From JBGAPH01 sp046349955 (GTDB lineage: Bacteria > Planctomycetota > Planctomycetia > Pirellulales > JBGAPH01), in NCBI GenBank assembly GCA_046349955.1, contig JAXMBI010000002.1:62001-126000 (forward strand): 64,000 nucleotides of DNA. The letters run 5' to 3'. The notes under the pieces were generated by a model. It saw only the letters and a program-made list of their open reading frames with translations. It ran no database searches and was not told where the DNA came from. The number at the start of each line of letters is the position of its first letter. Positions within the stretch are counted from its first letter, which is position 1. The position numbers were made by a program, and so were the translations under genes. Below, in pieces: positions 42,511-51,653 of the stretch.

Positions 42511-44316
42511 ATGCCCATGTCCAGCGTGGAAACCCAACTTCATCACGCGGTGCTGCCGATGCGGGCGGAAAACCCCCAGCCGTGGGTCGACGGCCTGACG
42601 ATCGGCGAAGTGTTGCGGCGGACTTCCGAGCGCTATCCCGAGCGGTTGGCGGCTTCGTTTGCGGAGTTCACGCCGACGGTTGCGGGGGAGAGCAAAACCA
42701 CGGTCCCTCACCCCCGGCCCCTCTCCCAGGGGGAGAGGGGAGGACTCTACCCCGCCGTGCGGTGGAGTTATGGAGAGTTCCTGCTCGAGGTTGAGCGGGC
42801 GGCGCGGGGGCTGCTCGCGCTCGGCATTCAGCCGGGGGAGCACGTGGCGATTTGGGCGCCCAATGTGCCGGAGTGGCTGGCGTTGCAGTTCGCCACGGCC
42901 AGCATCGGCGCGGTGCTCGTGACGATCAACCCGGCCTATCGCCCGGCCGAGCTGCGTTATGTGCTCGAGCAGAGCGATTCGGTGGCGCTGTTCCTCTCGC
43001 GAACGTTCCGCTCGGCCGACTACCACGAAATTCTGGCCGAGGTCGAGCCGACGCTGACCGCGCGAACGCCCGGCGTCGCCGGCCAAGTGTTTCCCAAGCT
43101 CCGCTGGGTCGTGGGCATCGAAGGCGAGCCCCCCGCCGGCGGCATCTCGTGGCGGGAAATGCTCGAGCGCGGCCGCGCCGTGCCGCAGCGGCAACTCCTC
43201 AAGGTTGGCGCAGCGCTTCGCCCCGAGCAAGCGATCAACATTCAATACACCTCGGGCACGACCGGCTTCCCCAAGGCGGCCACGCTTTCACACCGCAACC
43301 TGTTGCTCAACGCTTACTACATCGGCGCTTGCCAGCGGCTGACGCACGAAGACCGCATCTGCATTCCGGTCCCCTTCTACCACTGCTTCGGCTGCGTGCT
43401 GGGCACGCTCGCCGCGCCGGTCTTTGGCGCCGGCATGGTGATGCCGGCCCCGTGGTTCCAGCCGCGGCCGACGCTCGAGGCGATCGAGCGCGATCGCTGC
43501 ACCGCCCTCTACGGCGTGCCGACCATGTTCATCGCGATGCTGCAGGACGAAACTTGCGGCGAGCGCGACTTCAGCTCGGTGCGGACCGGCATCATGGCCG
43601 GCAGCCCGTGCCCTATCGAGATCATGCGGCAGGTGATCGATCGCTTGAACGCCAAGGAGATGACGATCGCCTACGGCCAGACCGAGGCCGCCCCCGTCAT
43701 CACGCAAACCCGCGCCGACGATCCGCTCGACCTGCGGGTGGAAACGGTCGGCCAGCCGCTGCCGGGGGTCGAGGTCAAGCTGATCGATCCCTGCACCGGC
43801 GAGGAACTGGGGGACAACCAACAGGGGGAGCTGTGTGCCCGCGGCCACGGCACGATGATCGGCTATTATCGTCAGCCCGAAGCCACGGCCGCGGCCATCG
43901 ACCCCGAGGGCTGGCTGCACACGGGGGACCTGGCCCTGCGGCGGGCCGACGGCTACTACCGCATCACCGGCCGCCTCAAAGACATGGTGATCCGCGGCGG
44001 CGAGAACATTTATCCCCGCGAGATCGAGGAGTTTCTCTTCACGCATCCGGCGATCGAGCAGGCTTCGGTGGTCGGCGTGCCTGACCCGAAGTACGGCGAG
44101 GAGCTGTGCGCCTGGATCAAGGTCAAGGGCTGCGCGGCCGCGACGGAAGACGAAATCCGCCAGTTCTGCCGCCACGGCCTGGCCCACTTCAAGACGCCGC
44201 GCTACGTGCGGTTTGTCGACACCTTTCCGCAAACGGTGACCGGGAAGATCCAGAAGTACAAGATCCGCCAGACGATGATCGAAGAGCTGGGGCTGGTGAC
44301 GCCGGAAACCGCGTGA
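42511..44316 (+). CDS. Acyl-CoA synthetase (AMP-binding, FadD-like) with in-frame palindromic insertion
   Basis: 601 residues of the ANL superfamily. The adenylate motif is QYTSGTTGFPKAATLSHRN. YGQTEAAPVIT, LHTGDLALRRADGYYRITGR and the Lys of QTVTGKIQKYKIRQ at the C-terminus are all present. It activates a carboxylic (probably fatty) acid to its CoA thioester. Residues about 54-82 (between SFAEF and VRWSY) do not fit the family. They include PHPRPLSQGERGG, encoded by a copy of the intergenic palindrome (42705-42740). The frame stays open through it. A start at 42517 (MSSVETQL) is equally possible. Confidence 0.88.
   Translation: MPMSSVETQLHHAVLPMRAENPQPWVDGLTIGEVLRRTSERYPERLAASFAEFTPTVAGESKTTVPHPRPLSQGERGGLYPAVRWSYGEFLLEVERAARGLLALGIQPGEHVAIWAPNVPEWLALQFATASIGAVLVTINPAYRPAELRYVLEQSDSVALFLSRTFRSADYHEILAEVEPTLTARTPGVAGQVFPKLRWVVGIEGEPPAGGISWREMLERGRAVPQRQLLKVGAALRPEQAINIQYTSGTTGFPKAATLSHRNLLLNAYYIGACQRLTHEDRICIPVPFYHCFGCVLGTLAAPVFGAGMVMPAPWFQPRPTLEAIERDRCTALYGVPTMFIAMLQDETCGERDFSSVRTGIMAGSPCPIEIMRQVIDRLNAKEMTIAYGQTEAAPVITQTRADDPLDLRVETVGQPLPGVEVKLIDPCTGEELGDNQQGELCARGHGTMIGYYRQPEATAAAIDPEGWLHTGDLALRRADGYYRITGRLKDMVIRGGENIYPREIEEFLFTHPAIEQASVVGVPDPKYGEELCAWIKVKGCAAATEDEIRQFCRHGLAHFKTPRYVRFVDTFPQTVTGKIQKYKIRQTMIEELGLVTPETA
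42705..42740. repeat. Palindromic element inside the acyl-CoA synthetase gene
   Basis: CCCTCACCCCCGG followed by a 10-bp stem (CCCCTCTCCC 42718-42727, GGGAGAGGGG 42731-42740). It is the same family as 6455-6486, 6586-6618, 30339-30372 and 62437-62471, but here it is read as protein. Confidence 0.85.
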
Positions 44317-44321
44317 GCTCC

Positions 44322-44837
44322 ATGAACGGAGAGGGCGATTCACCTGCCTGGCTGCGATTCTCGCTTCGTGGACTGCTCGGTTCGATCGTCATCGTTGGGT
44401 TAGGCGTTGCCGCGCTGAGGCACCCTAATCTGTGGTGGACGACGGCCACCGTAGGGCTCACTTCGCTGGCCCTCGGGTGGGCCTTAATGGTAGCCGCAGC
44501 TGTAAGGCCGCTACGACCGTTCGCCGTTGGCTTCGCCTCAGCGGGCATCTTCTACATGACGCTGTGGAGCGTCTTCCGAAGCCCTTACAGCACGTACTTG
44601 CCAACCAGCGTGCTTTGTTACTACCTGATGTCTTGGGCCATTCCCGTTGATTGGTCGACCATGACCATCGGGAGGCCCGGTGGGAACTATGGGGAACTCC
44701 ATTGGACGACCCAGTTTTACGCGATCTTTCAGTGCCAGGCTACGTTGCTGATCGCTCTTCTTGGAGGCCTCGTTGCGAGGCGTCTCGTAATTCGAAGACA
44801 ACGTACTGACGTGAAACCAGAAGCTGCGAGATCTTAA
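44322..44837 (+). CDS. Small integral membrane protein of unknown function
   Basis: 171 residues, not recognised. About four or five hydrophobic segments follow a short polar start (MNGEGDSPAWLRFSLRGLLG). LRFSLRGLLGSIVIVGLGVA is a common N-terminal motif of planctomycete membrane proteins. Base composition is visibly less GC-rich and codon use less biased than in the flanking genes, suggesting weak expression or later acquisition. The start ATG lies 5 bases after the acyl-CoA synthetase stop, so they may be co-transcribed. Its 3' end overlaps the convergent AtuA-like gene by 4 bases. Confidence 0.6.
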   Translation: MNGEGDSPAWLRFSLRGLLGSIVIVGLGVAALRHPNLWWTTATVGLTSLALGWALMVAAAVRPLRPFAVGFASAGIFYMTLWSVFRSPYSTYLPTSVLCYYLMSWAIPVDWSTMTIGRPGGNYGELHWTTQFYAIFQCQATLLIALLGGLVARRLVIRRQRTDVKPEAARS

Positions 44838-46228
44838 CCGCTCCTCTTTCCCCGCTCCACCCACTCCGCCGCCGTCCGCACCTTCACCTTGGGTGGCGCC
44901 AACTCGCGCGGCACGAGCGTCGGCCAGTAGGCGTAGACCGGACGCACGGGTCCGCGGGCAGAAACATAACCCGCGAGGCCGGCGGGGCCGCTCGTGACCA
45001 GCGGGGCGAGCTCGCGGCCGAAGCGTTCGACCGCGGTCCGCCGCGGATCGCGGACGCTGATTCGCAGCGTCACCTCGGGCGGATTGTGCGGCGGCGAGCC
45101 CGGCACGCCGTCTCCCGCGCCCAAGCATTCCACGAGCGTCTCCTCGAAGGTCCAGCCCGCGTCGCGCAGACGGGCAAAGACCATCTCGGCGCAGTGGTGG
45201 GCTCGGCGCACGCAGTCGGCGCCGGCCACCAGCAGTTGGCCGCTGGTCATATAACCGTTGCGATAGGCGAGCGACACCTTGTAGTGCGTGGGGGCCTGGC
45301 GCCCGGTGGCGCCGCTTACCTGCACGCGATCGACGCCTGACTCGGCCAGTTCGACCGTCGTAAAGTCGCAATCGACGTCGGGCGTCAGATAGTGGGCCGG
45401 ATCGCCGATCTCGTAAACGAGCTGCGCGGCCACGGTCTCGCGATTCACGCGGCCGCCGGTGTCCTTGGGCTTGGTGATCACGGTCGTGCCGTCGGGGGCG
45501 ATCTCGGCGATCGGATAGCCGACGTGCGCCAGATCGAGGCCGTACCAGTCGCTCAAGTACCCGCCGGTGACCTGCGCGCCGCACTCGATCAAGTGTCCGG
45601 CCACGCTGCCGGCGGCCAGGCGATTCCAGTCGTCCCAGGCCCAGCCGAACTCGTGGACCAAGGGACCGAGCGTGAGCGAGGCGTCGGCCACGCGGCCGGT
45701 GACCACCAGCCGAACGTCACCGGCCAGTGCTTCGGCAATCGGCTGCGCGCCGAGGTAGGCGTTCGCGCACACCGGCGTTTGGAGTTGAAAATCGAAGGCT
45801 TGGCCCGTGTCGAGGTGCTCGAAGCGGCAACCGGCCTGCCGTAGTTCGGCGAGGCGTTCGAGCAGGTCGTCGCCCGAGACAACGCCGATCCGCGCGCTGG
45901 GCAAGCCCGCTGCACAGAGCACGCTGGCAGCCGCGGCCGCGCAGGCCGGCGGATTCATGCCGCCTGCGTTGGTGATGAGGCGCAGCCCCGGCTGGTCGGT
46001 CAGCGCGGGCGCAAGCGAGGCCAAGACTTCGACAAAGTCGGCCGCATAGCCGGCGGCGGGATCTTTCTCGCGCTGCCGGGCGAGGATCGAGAGGGTGAGC
46101 TCGGCCAGGTATTCGAGCGTCAGGTAATCGAGGCGCACCGCTTCGACGAGCCGGCGCGGCGCCTCGAGCTGATCGCCCAGGAACCCGGCGCCGTTGCCAA
46201 CGAGCACCGATGTTTGGCGCGGCGACAT
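44834..46228 (-). CDS. AtuA / DUF1446-family protein (acyclic terpene utilisation-like)
   Basis: 464 residues of the AtuA family (DUF1446). Visible are VLVGNGAGFLGDQLEAPRRL, LRLITNAGGMNPPACAAAAA, HLIECGAQVTGGYLSDWYGL and YKVSLAYRNGYMTSGQLLVA. In some pseudomonads a member belongs to the citronellol/geraniol pathway, but the biochemical role of the family is not established. The start at 46228 is chosen because the upstream open frame is AT-/Arg-rich and non-conserved. The neighbouring acyl-CoA synthetase could be part of the same catabolism but is convergent and separated by the small membrane gene. Confidence 0.83.
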   Translation of the reverse strand: MSPRQTSVLVGNGAGFLGDQLEAPRRLVEAVRLDYLTLEYLAELTLSILARQREKDPAAGYAADFVEVLASLAPALTDQPGLRLITNAGGMNPPACAAAAASVLCAAGLPSARIGVVSGDDLLERLAELRQAGCRFEHLDTGQAFDFQLQTPVCANAYLGAQPIAEALAGDVRLVVTGRVADASLTLGPLVHEFGWAWDDWNRLAAGSVAGHLIECGAQVTGGYLSDWYGLDLAHVGYPIAEIAPDGTTVITKPKDTGGRVNRETVAAQLVYEIGDPAHYLTPDVDCDFTTVELAESGVDRVQVSGATGRQAPTHYKVSLAYRNGYMTSGQLLVAGADCVRRAHHCAEMVFARLRDAGWTFEETLVECLGAGDGVPGSPPHNPPEVTLRISVRDPRRTAVERFGRELAPLVTSGPAGLAGYVSARGPVRPVYAYWPTLVPRELAPPKVKVRTAAEWVERGKRSG

Positions 46229-46441
46229 GTATTTTGGACTGCAGGTGGGAGCAAACGAGGTGGGAACGCGGCGCGGTTTGGGGACGCGACGCGTTCCAGG
46301 TAGTTGTAACGCGCGCGCGGCGCGCGACCAAGACGCAATTGCGCGCGGCTTTCGTCTGATTCCCTCATGGATTTCCCCGAGCAAGCGAGGGAATGCCCCG
46401 AACGCGCCACCGCGCGGAGGCGTTGAATTCGGCGCTACGGT

Positions 46442-48658
46442 TTAGCGTTCCCCTGGCCGGTACTTCTCGCGCGCCGCCGCCTGCACGTCATTCCAGTAGA
46501 ACAGTTCCGGCTTCAAGCGACGCTCCGAGAGCAGCGGCGCTTGATCGAAGAAATGCGGCGAATCGGGATGACCGCTCGCGCCGAACGGCACGAGGCTGGC
46601 GCCGCGCACCCGGTCGCCGAACTCGTAGATCGCCAGGTAGCTTGTGCCCAGCAGGCCATAGCGCTTGCGCAGCGTGAGCCACCAGGGGAGCCGGTTGAGG
46701 GGCGTGTAGTACTGCGTGAACACGATGCCCATCGGCCCGTGCCCTCCCAAACAGGGGAGGCTCGGCTCGTGATCGCTGAAGGTCACTCCCAGCAGCTCCG
46801 CCGCGTCGGGCTGGCGCTGGATGCGATGGATGTCTCCCCAGGCGATCTGCCAGTCGCCGTAGAGCGCCTCGAGCCGGTTGGCCGCCTTCACCAGCCCGCG
46901 GAACCGCGCCGCCGGCTCGCGGGCATACATCGGCCGCATCTGCTCGCCGGGGTAGCCGCTGCCGTAGAGCTCTTCGTACCAAGCGGTGCAGAGCGTCGCC
47001 TGCGTGGAATGGTCGGTGATGCGGCCATCCCAGTCCGACAGATGATCGAGGTATTTGCGGACCCGCGCTGCCAACTCAGGCTGCTCGGCTTCGATCGCGG
47101 CCAGTTCCTTTGTCAAGACCGGCAGCTCATGCCGCGCCCAATAGAGTTCGGTGTCGAAGGCGGCTTGGGCCACGTCTTCGAACGTGGCCGCATGCATGCC
47201 TTCCAGGATCTCGCGCGAGCGCTTGGCCCGCCGCTTGTCGTCGTTGCGCTCCTCGACCATGTAGTGCGGGAAACGCTCGCGCGGCGGATTGTCGGCCGAG
47301 CTCGTGGTGAAGGGGGTCGAGTTGCAGTTTTGCAGGTAGTGCGAGCTGGGATTGAGCACGGTGGGCAGCTCGGCCAGCGCGTGCAACTCGCTCCATTCGG
47401 TGCGCGGGTCGCTGCCGGCCACCGGCTGGCTCCAATCAAACTGCGGATCGCGCTTGGGGATTGCGCCGTTGTACACGAACATCGTGTTCCCCTGGCGATC
47501 GGCATAGAGCACGTTCATGTAGTGGAACTGCCCGAGTCCGAGCGCGGCGCGAAACTCGTCGAGGTTCTTGGCCCGCACCATGGCCAGCGTTTGCCGCAGC
47601 GGCATGCCGTCGTAAAGGTTCGAGATGCGGGCTGCGAGATACGTTTGCTCGTCCCGCTTTTGCACGATCGGCCCGTGGTGCGTCTTGCGGAAGGTATGCC
47701 GCTCGTCGGTCAGTCCGTTGCGGCCGAGCACGCGAATCGTTTCGGTCCACTCTTCCGCCAGGCGGTAGCCTTCGCCATAGCGATAGGCCAACGGCCGCGC
47801 GGGGTCGTCGAAGGTTTCCTCCCACACATCGGCGATGTCGGGCTCGTTCGTGGTGAAGGTCCAACCCAAGTGCTCGTTGTGGCCGAAGCCGGGGAGCGTG
47901 CCGCCGTAGACGGTGGCGCCGATGAAGTTCCAGCCTTCGCCGCTCCGCAGATGCGCTTCGAAAAGCTGCCCGTAGCCGAACCAAGGCTGGTGGGGATTGG
48001 CCAGTAGAATCGCCTGGCCCGACTTCGTGCGTTGCGGCCCCAGCACCCAGGCGTTCGAGCCGGCGGCCGTCCAAATCTTGCTGTGGCGGCGGGGGAGGAA
48101 GTCGTCGCTCAGCCGCGTATAGCGGAAGCCCAGTTCCAGCGCCAGGTGCCGGCCCGTGGCAAGCACCTGCCAGGGTTCGAAGCGAGTGATGAGCCGCGGC
48201 GTCTCTTGGGGATGTGTGGCGAGGTAATAGTTTAGCCCCGCCACAAAAGCCGCGCACAGCCGCTGCAGCTTGGGCTCGAGCTTCGCGAAATCAGCCTGGG
48301 AGCGCGGCACGATTTGGAAGCCGCGGTTAAGCAGATCCGAGTTCAGGCCGCCGGGGCCATAGACCTCGGCATAGCGCCCCAGGCCGAGTATGTACGTGTC
48401 TTCAACCTGCCAGAAGTAGTCTTCCGCCTGCGCAAACGCGAAGCCGAAGAGCGTGCTCTCGTCGTCTTGACCGTCGATGTGGGGAACGCCGTAAGCGTCG
48501 CGATAGATCGTGACGCGGGCCGCCAGCTCGGCCGGGTTAGGCGCGGGAAGACCGTTCGACTCTTCGGCAAAAACGAGTGCGCTCCACAGCATCGCCGCGA
48601 GCGCAGCGCCAAGCCCCGCGAGGCGTACGAGCAACGGGTGGCGGCCCGGAAGATTCAC
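46442..48658 (-). CDS. Penicillin acylase family Ntn-hydrolase, exported
   Basis: 738 residues with a signal peptide (LVRLAGLGAALAAMLWSALV, cleavage near FAE). VTIYRDAYGVPHI is the family's typical N-terminal segment. The precursor would be cut before Ser201 in AAGSNAWVLGP, generating alpha and beta chains, with Ser201 as nucleophile. HYMNVLYADRQGNTMFVYNG is in the beta chain. Members hydrolyse amides such as penicillin, acyl-homoserine lactones or aculeacin; substrate here unknown. Quorum-quenching or peptide-amide hydrolysis is possible. It is located outside the cytoplasmic membrane. The DJ-1/PfpI gene lies just upstream on the same strand. Confidence 0.88.
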   Translation of the reverse strand: MNLPGRHPLLVRLAGLGAALAAMLWSALVFAEESNGLPAPNPAELAARVTIYRDAYGVPHIDGQDDESTLFGFAFAQAEDYFWQVEDTYILGLGRYAEVYGPGGLNSDLLNRGFQIVPRSQADFAKLEPKLQRLCAAFVAGLNYYLATHPQETPRLITRFEPWQVLATGRHLALELGFRYTRLSDDFLPRRHSKIWTAAGSNAWVLGPQRTKSGQAILLANPHQPWFGYGQLFEAHLRSGEGWNFIGATVYGGTLPGFGHNEHLGWTFTTNEPDIADVWEETFDDPARPLAYRYGEGYRLAEEWTETIRVLGRNGLTDERHTFRKTHHGPIVQKRDEQTYLAARISNLYDGMPLRQTLAMVRAKNLDEFRAALGLGQFHYMNVLYADRQGNTMFVYNGAIPKRDPQFDWSQPVAGSDPRTEWSELHALAELPTVLNPSSHYLQNCNSTPFTTSSADNPPRERFPHYMVEERNDDKRRAKRSREILEGMHAATFEDVAQAAFDTELYWARHELPVLTKELAAIEAEQPELAARVRKYLDHLSDWDGRITDHSTQATLCTAWYEELYGSGYPGEQMRPMYAREPAARFRGLVKAANRLEALYGDWQIAWGDIHRIQRQPDAAELLGVTFSDHEPSLPCLGGHGPMGIVFTQYYTPLNRLPWWLTLRKRYGLLGTSYLAIYEFGDRVRGASLVPFGASGHPDSPHFFDQAPLLSERRLKPELFYWNDVQAAAREKYRPGER

Positions 48659-48704
48659 AGTTCATTCGAGCCCGCAGGGCGTCCAAGCCGGCGGAGCAGT
48701 GCGT

Positions 48705-49238
48705 TCAGCACCCCAGGGCCTGGAAGATGCCGCGCATGAAGTCGGGCAAGTCATCGGGCTTGCGGCTCGACACGAAGTGGCGGTCGACGACCACCGCGGC
48801 GTCCTGCCATTTGGCGCCGGCGTTGACCATGTCGTCCTTGATGCCGGGAGAGCCGGTGATCTGCACGCCGCGGTAGACGTCGGCCGAGGCGGCGATCCAA
48901 CCGCCGTGGCAGATCGCGGCGACGAGCTTCTTCGCCGCGGCGAACTCCTTCACGAGCGACAGCACCTTCGCGTCGCGGCGGAGCTTGTCGGGCGACCAGC
49001 CGCCCGCCAGCACCACGCCGTCGAAGTCGGCCGACTTGAGTTCGGCGATCGTGGCGTCGGACACGCAAGGGTAGCCGTGTTTGCCGAGATACCGCTGCCC
49101 CGTCTTGAGCCCGGCCACTGTCACCTGGGCGCCGGCCTCGATGAGCCGCAGCTTGGGGTACCAAAGTTCCAGGTCCTCGTAGGCCTCGTCGACGAAGATC
49201 AGGAAGCGCCGGCCGGCCAGCGGGGTGGAAGTGGACAT
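48705..49238 (-). CDS. DJ-1/PfpI family protein
   Basis: 177 residues of the DJ-1/PfpI/YhbO class. The nucleophile Cys110 is followed by His111 in VAAICHGGW, with a Glu (E21) near the N-terminus, the usual catalytic set. GVVLAGGWSPDKLRRD and HFVSSRKPDDLPDFMRG match the PfpI subgroup. Such proteins act as glyoxalases/deglycases or stress proteases; activity here is not assigned. It is 46 bases upstream of the penicillin-acylase-like gene on the same strand, possibly one operon. Confidence 0.9.
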   Translation of the reverse strand: MSTSTPLAGRRFLIFVDEAYEDLELWYPKLRLIEAGAQVTVAGLKTGQRYLGKHGYPCVSDATIAELKSADFDGVVLAGGWSPDKLRRDAKVLSLVKEFAAAKKLVAAICHGGWIAASADVYRGVQITGSPGIKDDMVNAGAKWQDAAVVVDRHFVSSRKPDDLPDFMRGIFQALGC

Positions 49239-49454
49239 GGCTGCTGTCTCCGCGGATCGCTAGTCACTGCCCCGGTCGAGCCCCCTCGACCTGCCAGGGG
49301 CGGACCAGCATTCTAGGGGCAGAGTTCCGCGGAAGTCAGGGGGCGGGAGGAGCTGAGCTCGAGTGGGCCGCGCCCAGAACCCAACTCGGAGGGGTGCTGG
49401 GGTCGAGCCGCAAGGCGAGCCCCCAGGGAGAAACGGCAGCCCCAGCGGACGCCC

Positions 49455-49682
49455 TTATTCGAGCAGCGACACGACCCGGCTCCGCCCTTCATCCTCAATG
49501 GCCACCTTGTCTTCGCGGGCAAGCCATCCCAGGCCCTGCATGGCCAGGTCGCGCGGCAACCCGCTGGCCTTTACCAACTTGGCCACGCTTTGCGGGCCGT
49601 TCTGGTCCAGTACATGCCAGAGAATGCCGGCCGCCTCGCCGATCTGGGCCACCGCCGAAGAAACTGCCGTCATCGCACACAT
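49455..49682 (-). CDS. Small winged-helix protein (DUF2582 type)
   Basis: 75 residues that look like a single winged-helix-turn-helix domain (GEAAGILWHVLDQNGPQSVA, LPRDLAMQGLGWLAREDKV) of the DUF2582 (wHTH_10) type. GGAG lies 9 bases before the ATG at 49682; ATG 49673 is in frame and also possible. The frame upstream of 49682 continues but is not conserved in character. A possible DNA-binding regulator; no target is obvious. Confidence 0.75.
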   Translation of the reverse strand: MCAMTAVSSAVAQIGEAAGILWHVLDQNGPQSVAKLVKASGLPRDLAMQGLGWLAREDKVAIEDEGRSRVVSLLE

Positions 49683-49836
49683 GCGGTGCTCTCCACGCGT
49701 CGAACGGAAAGCCCAAGGGTCCGAGCACTGGCCAGAGGGCCGCCTGGCGACGGCCATAGTCGGATCGGGGCAACGCTGCGGAAAGATACGCCTGCGGCCG
49801 GCGCGGGTCAACCAGCGGAGGGGGAGGGGAAAAAGC

Positions 49837-49875
49837 AAGGGCCCGGCCGGATTTGCGGGAGCCGGCCGAGCCCTT
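49837..49875 (-). terminator. Intrinsic terminator, minus strand, upstream of the winged-helix gene
   Basis: Stem AAGGGCCCGGCCGG (49837-49850) pairs with CCGGCCGAGCCCTT (49862-49875) with one mismatch. On the minus strand it is followed by GCTTTTTCCCC. It implies a minus-strand transcript coming from 49.9-50.4 kb, where no clear gene was found. Confidence 0.7.
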
Positions 49876-50096
49876 CAACCGTGAAAAACAGCAGAACCCG
49901 AGGTGGGCAAGTCGTCGCCGTACATTGGCGAACAGGTGACTAAGATTTCACGGCACATCCCGTAAGGGTTTGCAGCGGTCACCACCGCGTGGCCCCGGCC
50001 GCCGGATCGACCGGCCGGGCGCCGCTGCTGCCAGAAGGGTAATGCACTCGCCGTGCCAATGGCCTTCTCGCACAGGAAGCGATGCCCCTTCTCCAT
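49875..50096 (-). CDS. Candidate small ORF ending at the terminator (doubtful)
   Basis: 73 codons (ATG 50096), or 27 codons from ATG 49958 (MCREILVTCSPMYGDDLPTS and 7 more). The stop codon lies at the base of the terminator hairpin, which is the only real argument for it. No family is recognised and no good Shine-Dalgarno is seen at either ATG. The alternative is that the terminated transcript is a non-coding RNA. The rest of the 49683-50396 gap contains a TAGGTGAGG/CCTCACCTA inverted repeat (50303-50311, 50360-50368) and an AT-richer stretch at about 50080-50300. Confidence 0.25.
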   Translation of the reverse strand: MEKGHRFLCEKAIGTASALPFWQQRRPAGRSGGRGHAVVTAANPYGMCREILVTCSPMYGDDLPTSGSAVFHG

Positions 50097-50396
50097 CGCC
50101 TAAGTGCTGTGCCTTCAACGCGATCTATGCAGTCCATTGCCGAGAACGCTTTGGTGAATTGCGTTCGTTTGGCTGGGAAGAACTTACAAACCTGCTTCCA
50201 CGGCATTTCAATTTGGAAAAGCAGTGGAGTTTCGGCGGTTTCCGAACCGAGCCGCCCGCAGCCTCCGCCGTTTGGGGAATCGCACCGCTGGAAGCTGTGG
50301 TATAGGTGAGGTCCCCGGAACCGAGCTTGTGAGCGCAGCGTCGTTGGCGGACCGCCTCGCCTCACCTAGAGTGCCCGCTTTCCCCAGACGAACCCG

Positions 50397-51653
50397 ATGA
50401 GCGAATTCAGTCGTTACGCGGCCAGCATCCAGGCCGAAACCGCGTTTACCGTGCTCGCCGCCGCCCGCCGCCTCAAGGCCGCCGGCAAGGAAGTGATCGA
50501 GCTCGAAATTGGCGATAGCCCGTTTCCGTCGACGCCCGCCGCTGTGGCCGCTGGCCTCCAGGCGATGCAGGCCGGGCAACATCACTACGGCCCTTCGATC
50601 GGCTTGCCGGAGTTCCGCCGCGCCGCAGCCGACTTCGTTCGGCAGGCCTATGGACTCGACGTCGGCCCCGAACACGTGGCGGTCGCCCCTGGGGCCAAGC
50701 CCTTTCAGTTGTTCTTCTGCGAGGCGCTGCTGAACCCTGGCGACGGCGTGCTCGTGTTCAGCCCGGCGTTTCCCACCTACGTGCCGAACATCGCCCGCCG
50801 CGGCGCCCGCGTGTGGTTTGCTCCGCTCAAGCAGGAAAACGAGTTTCGCCCGTCGCTGGCCGACGTGCGGCATTTTCTCGACAACGATCCGCAGCCCAAG
50901 GCGATCTTCCTCAACAGCCCGCACAATCCGACAGGCGGCGTGGCGGCGCCCGAGGATCTGGAAGGCATCGCCAACCTCGTCCGCGGCCGCGGCATCTATG
51001 TCTTCAGCGACGAGCCCTACGACCGCATGGTCTGGCGCGGGCGACACGAATCGATCCTTGCCCAGCCGGGCATGCTCGCTCAAGGCATGGCCGCCTATAC
51101 CTTCAGCAAGTCGTACAGCATGAGCGGTTGGCGGCTCGGCTTCGCCGTGTCCGATCCGCCGCTCGCCGAGATGGTGGGCAAGCTCGTGAACACCACACTC
51201 TCCTGCGTCCCCCCCTTCGTGCAGTTGGCGGGGCTCGCCGCGCTCGAGCGCGATCAAGAAGAGCGCGACCGCCGCATGGCCTACTTCCGCGCGAGCGTCG
51301 AACGGCTCGTGGCCGGGCTCAATGCGGTTCCGCGCGTCCGCTGCTTGATGCCGGCCGGCACGTTCTACGTCTTCCCCTCGGTGGCGGAGATTTGCAACCG
51401 CCACGGCATCACGTCGCACGGCCTGGCGATGTACTTGCTCGAAGGGGCCGACGACACGCGCGGCGTCGCCTGCCTGGGGGGCGAGTGCTTCGGCGAAGCC
51501 GGCGCCGGCTTCCTGCGGTTCTCCTGCGCCGAGCCGCCGGAGAAGCTCGACCAGGCCGTCGCGTTCTTCGCCGAAGCGATCGAGCGCGGCGACCGTGTGT
51601 CCAAGTACCTGGCAGAGCGTCCCGCCTATCGCCTAGCCGAGCCCTACGCGTGA
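50397..51653 (+). CDS. PLP-dependent aminotransferase class I/II
   Basis: 418 residues of fold type I. The PLP-binding Lys is in AYTFSKSYSMSGWRLGF. The substrate-domain signature is NSPHNPTGGVAAPEDLEGI, and a FLRFSCAEPPEKLDQA C-terminus follows. It is probably an aspartate-, alanine- or kynurenine-type aminotransferase; substrate not assigned. The ATG at 50397 follows a 700-base gap. Its stop overlaps the start of the next gene as GTGA (51650-51653), so the epimerase-like gene is coupled and may act in the same pathway. Confidence 0.87.
   Translation: MSEFSRYAASIQAETAFTVLAAARRLKAAGKEVIELEIGDSPFPSTPAAVAAGLQAMQAGQHHYGPSIGLPEFRRAAADFVRQAYGLDVGPEHVAVAPGAKPFQLFFCEALLNPGDGVLVFSPAFPTYVPNIARRGARVWFAPLKQENEFRPSLADVRHFLDNDPQPKAIFLNSPHNPTGGVAAPEDLEGIANLVRGRGIYVFSDEPYDRMVWRGRHESILAQPGMLAQGMAAYTFSKSYSMSGWRLGFAVSDPPLAEMVGKLVNTTLSCVPPFVQLAGLAALERDQEERDRRMAYFRASVERLVAGLNAVPRVRCLMPAGTFYVFPSVAEICNRHGITSHGLAMYLLEGADDTRGVACLGGECFGEAGAGFLRFSCAEPPEKLDQAVAFFAEAIERGDRVSKYLAERPAYRLAEPYA

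Noticed and set aside
49683..50396. tmRNA, RNase P RNA or SRP RNA in the gap before the aminotransferase
   Set aside because: The conserved sequences of these RNAs (CCA-ended acceptor, P4 and SRP Alu-type motifs) were looked for by eye and not found.
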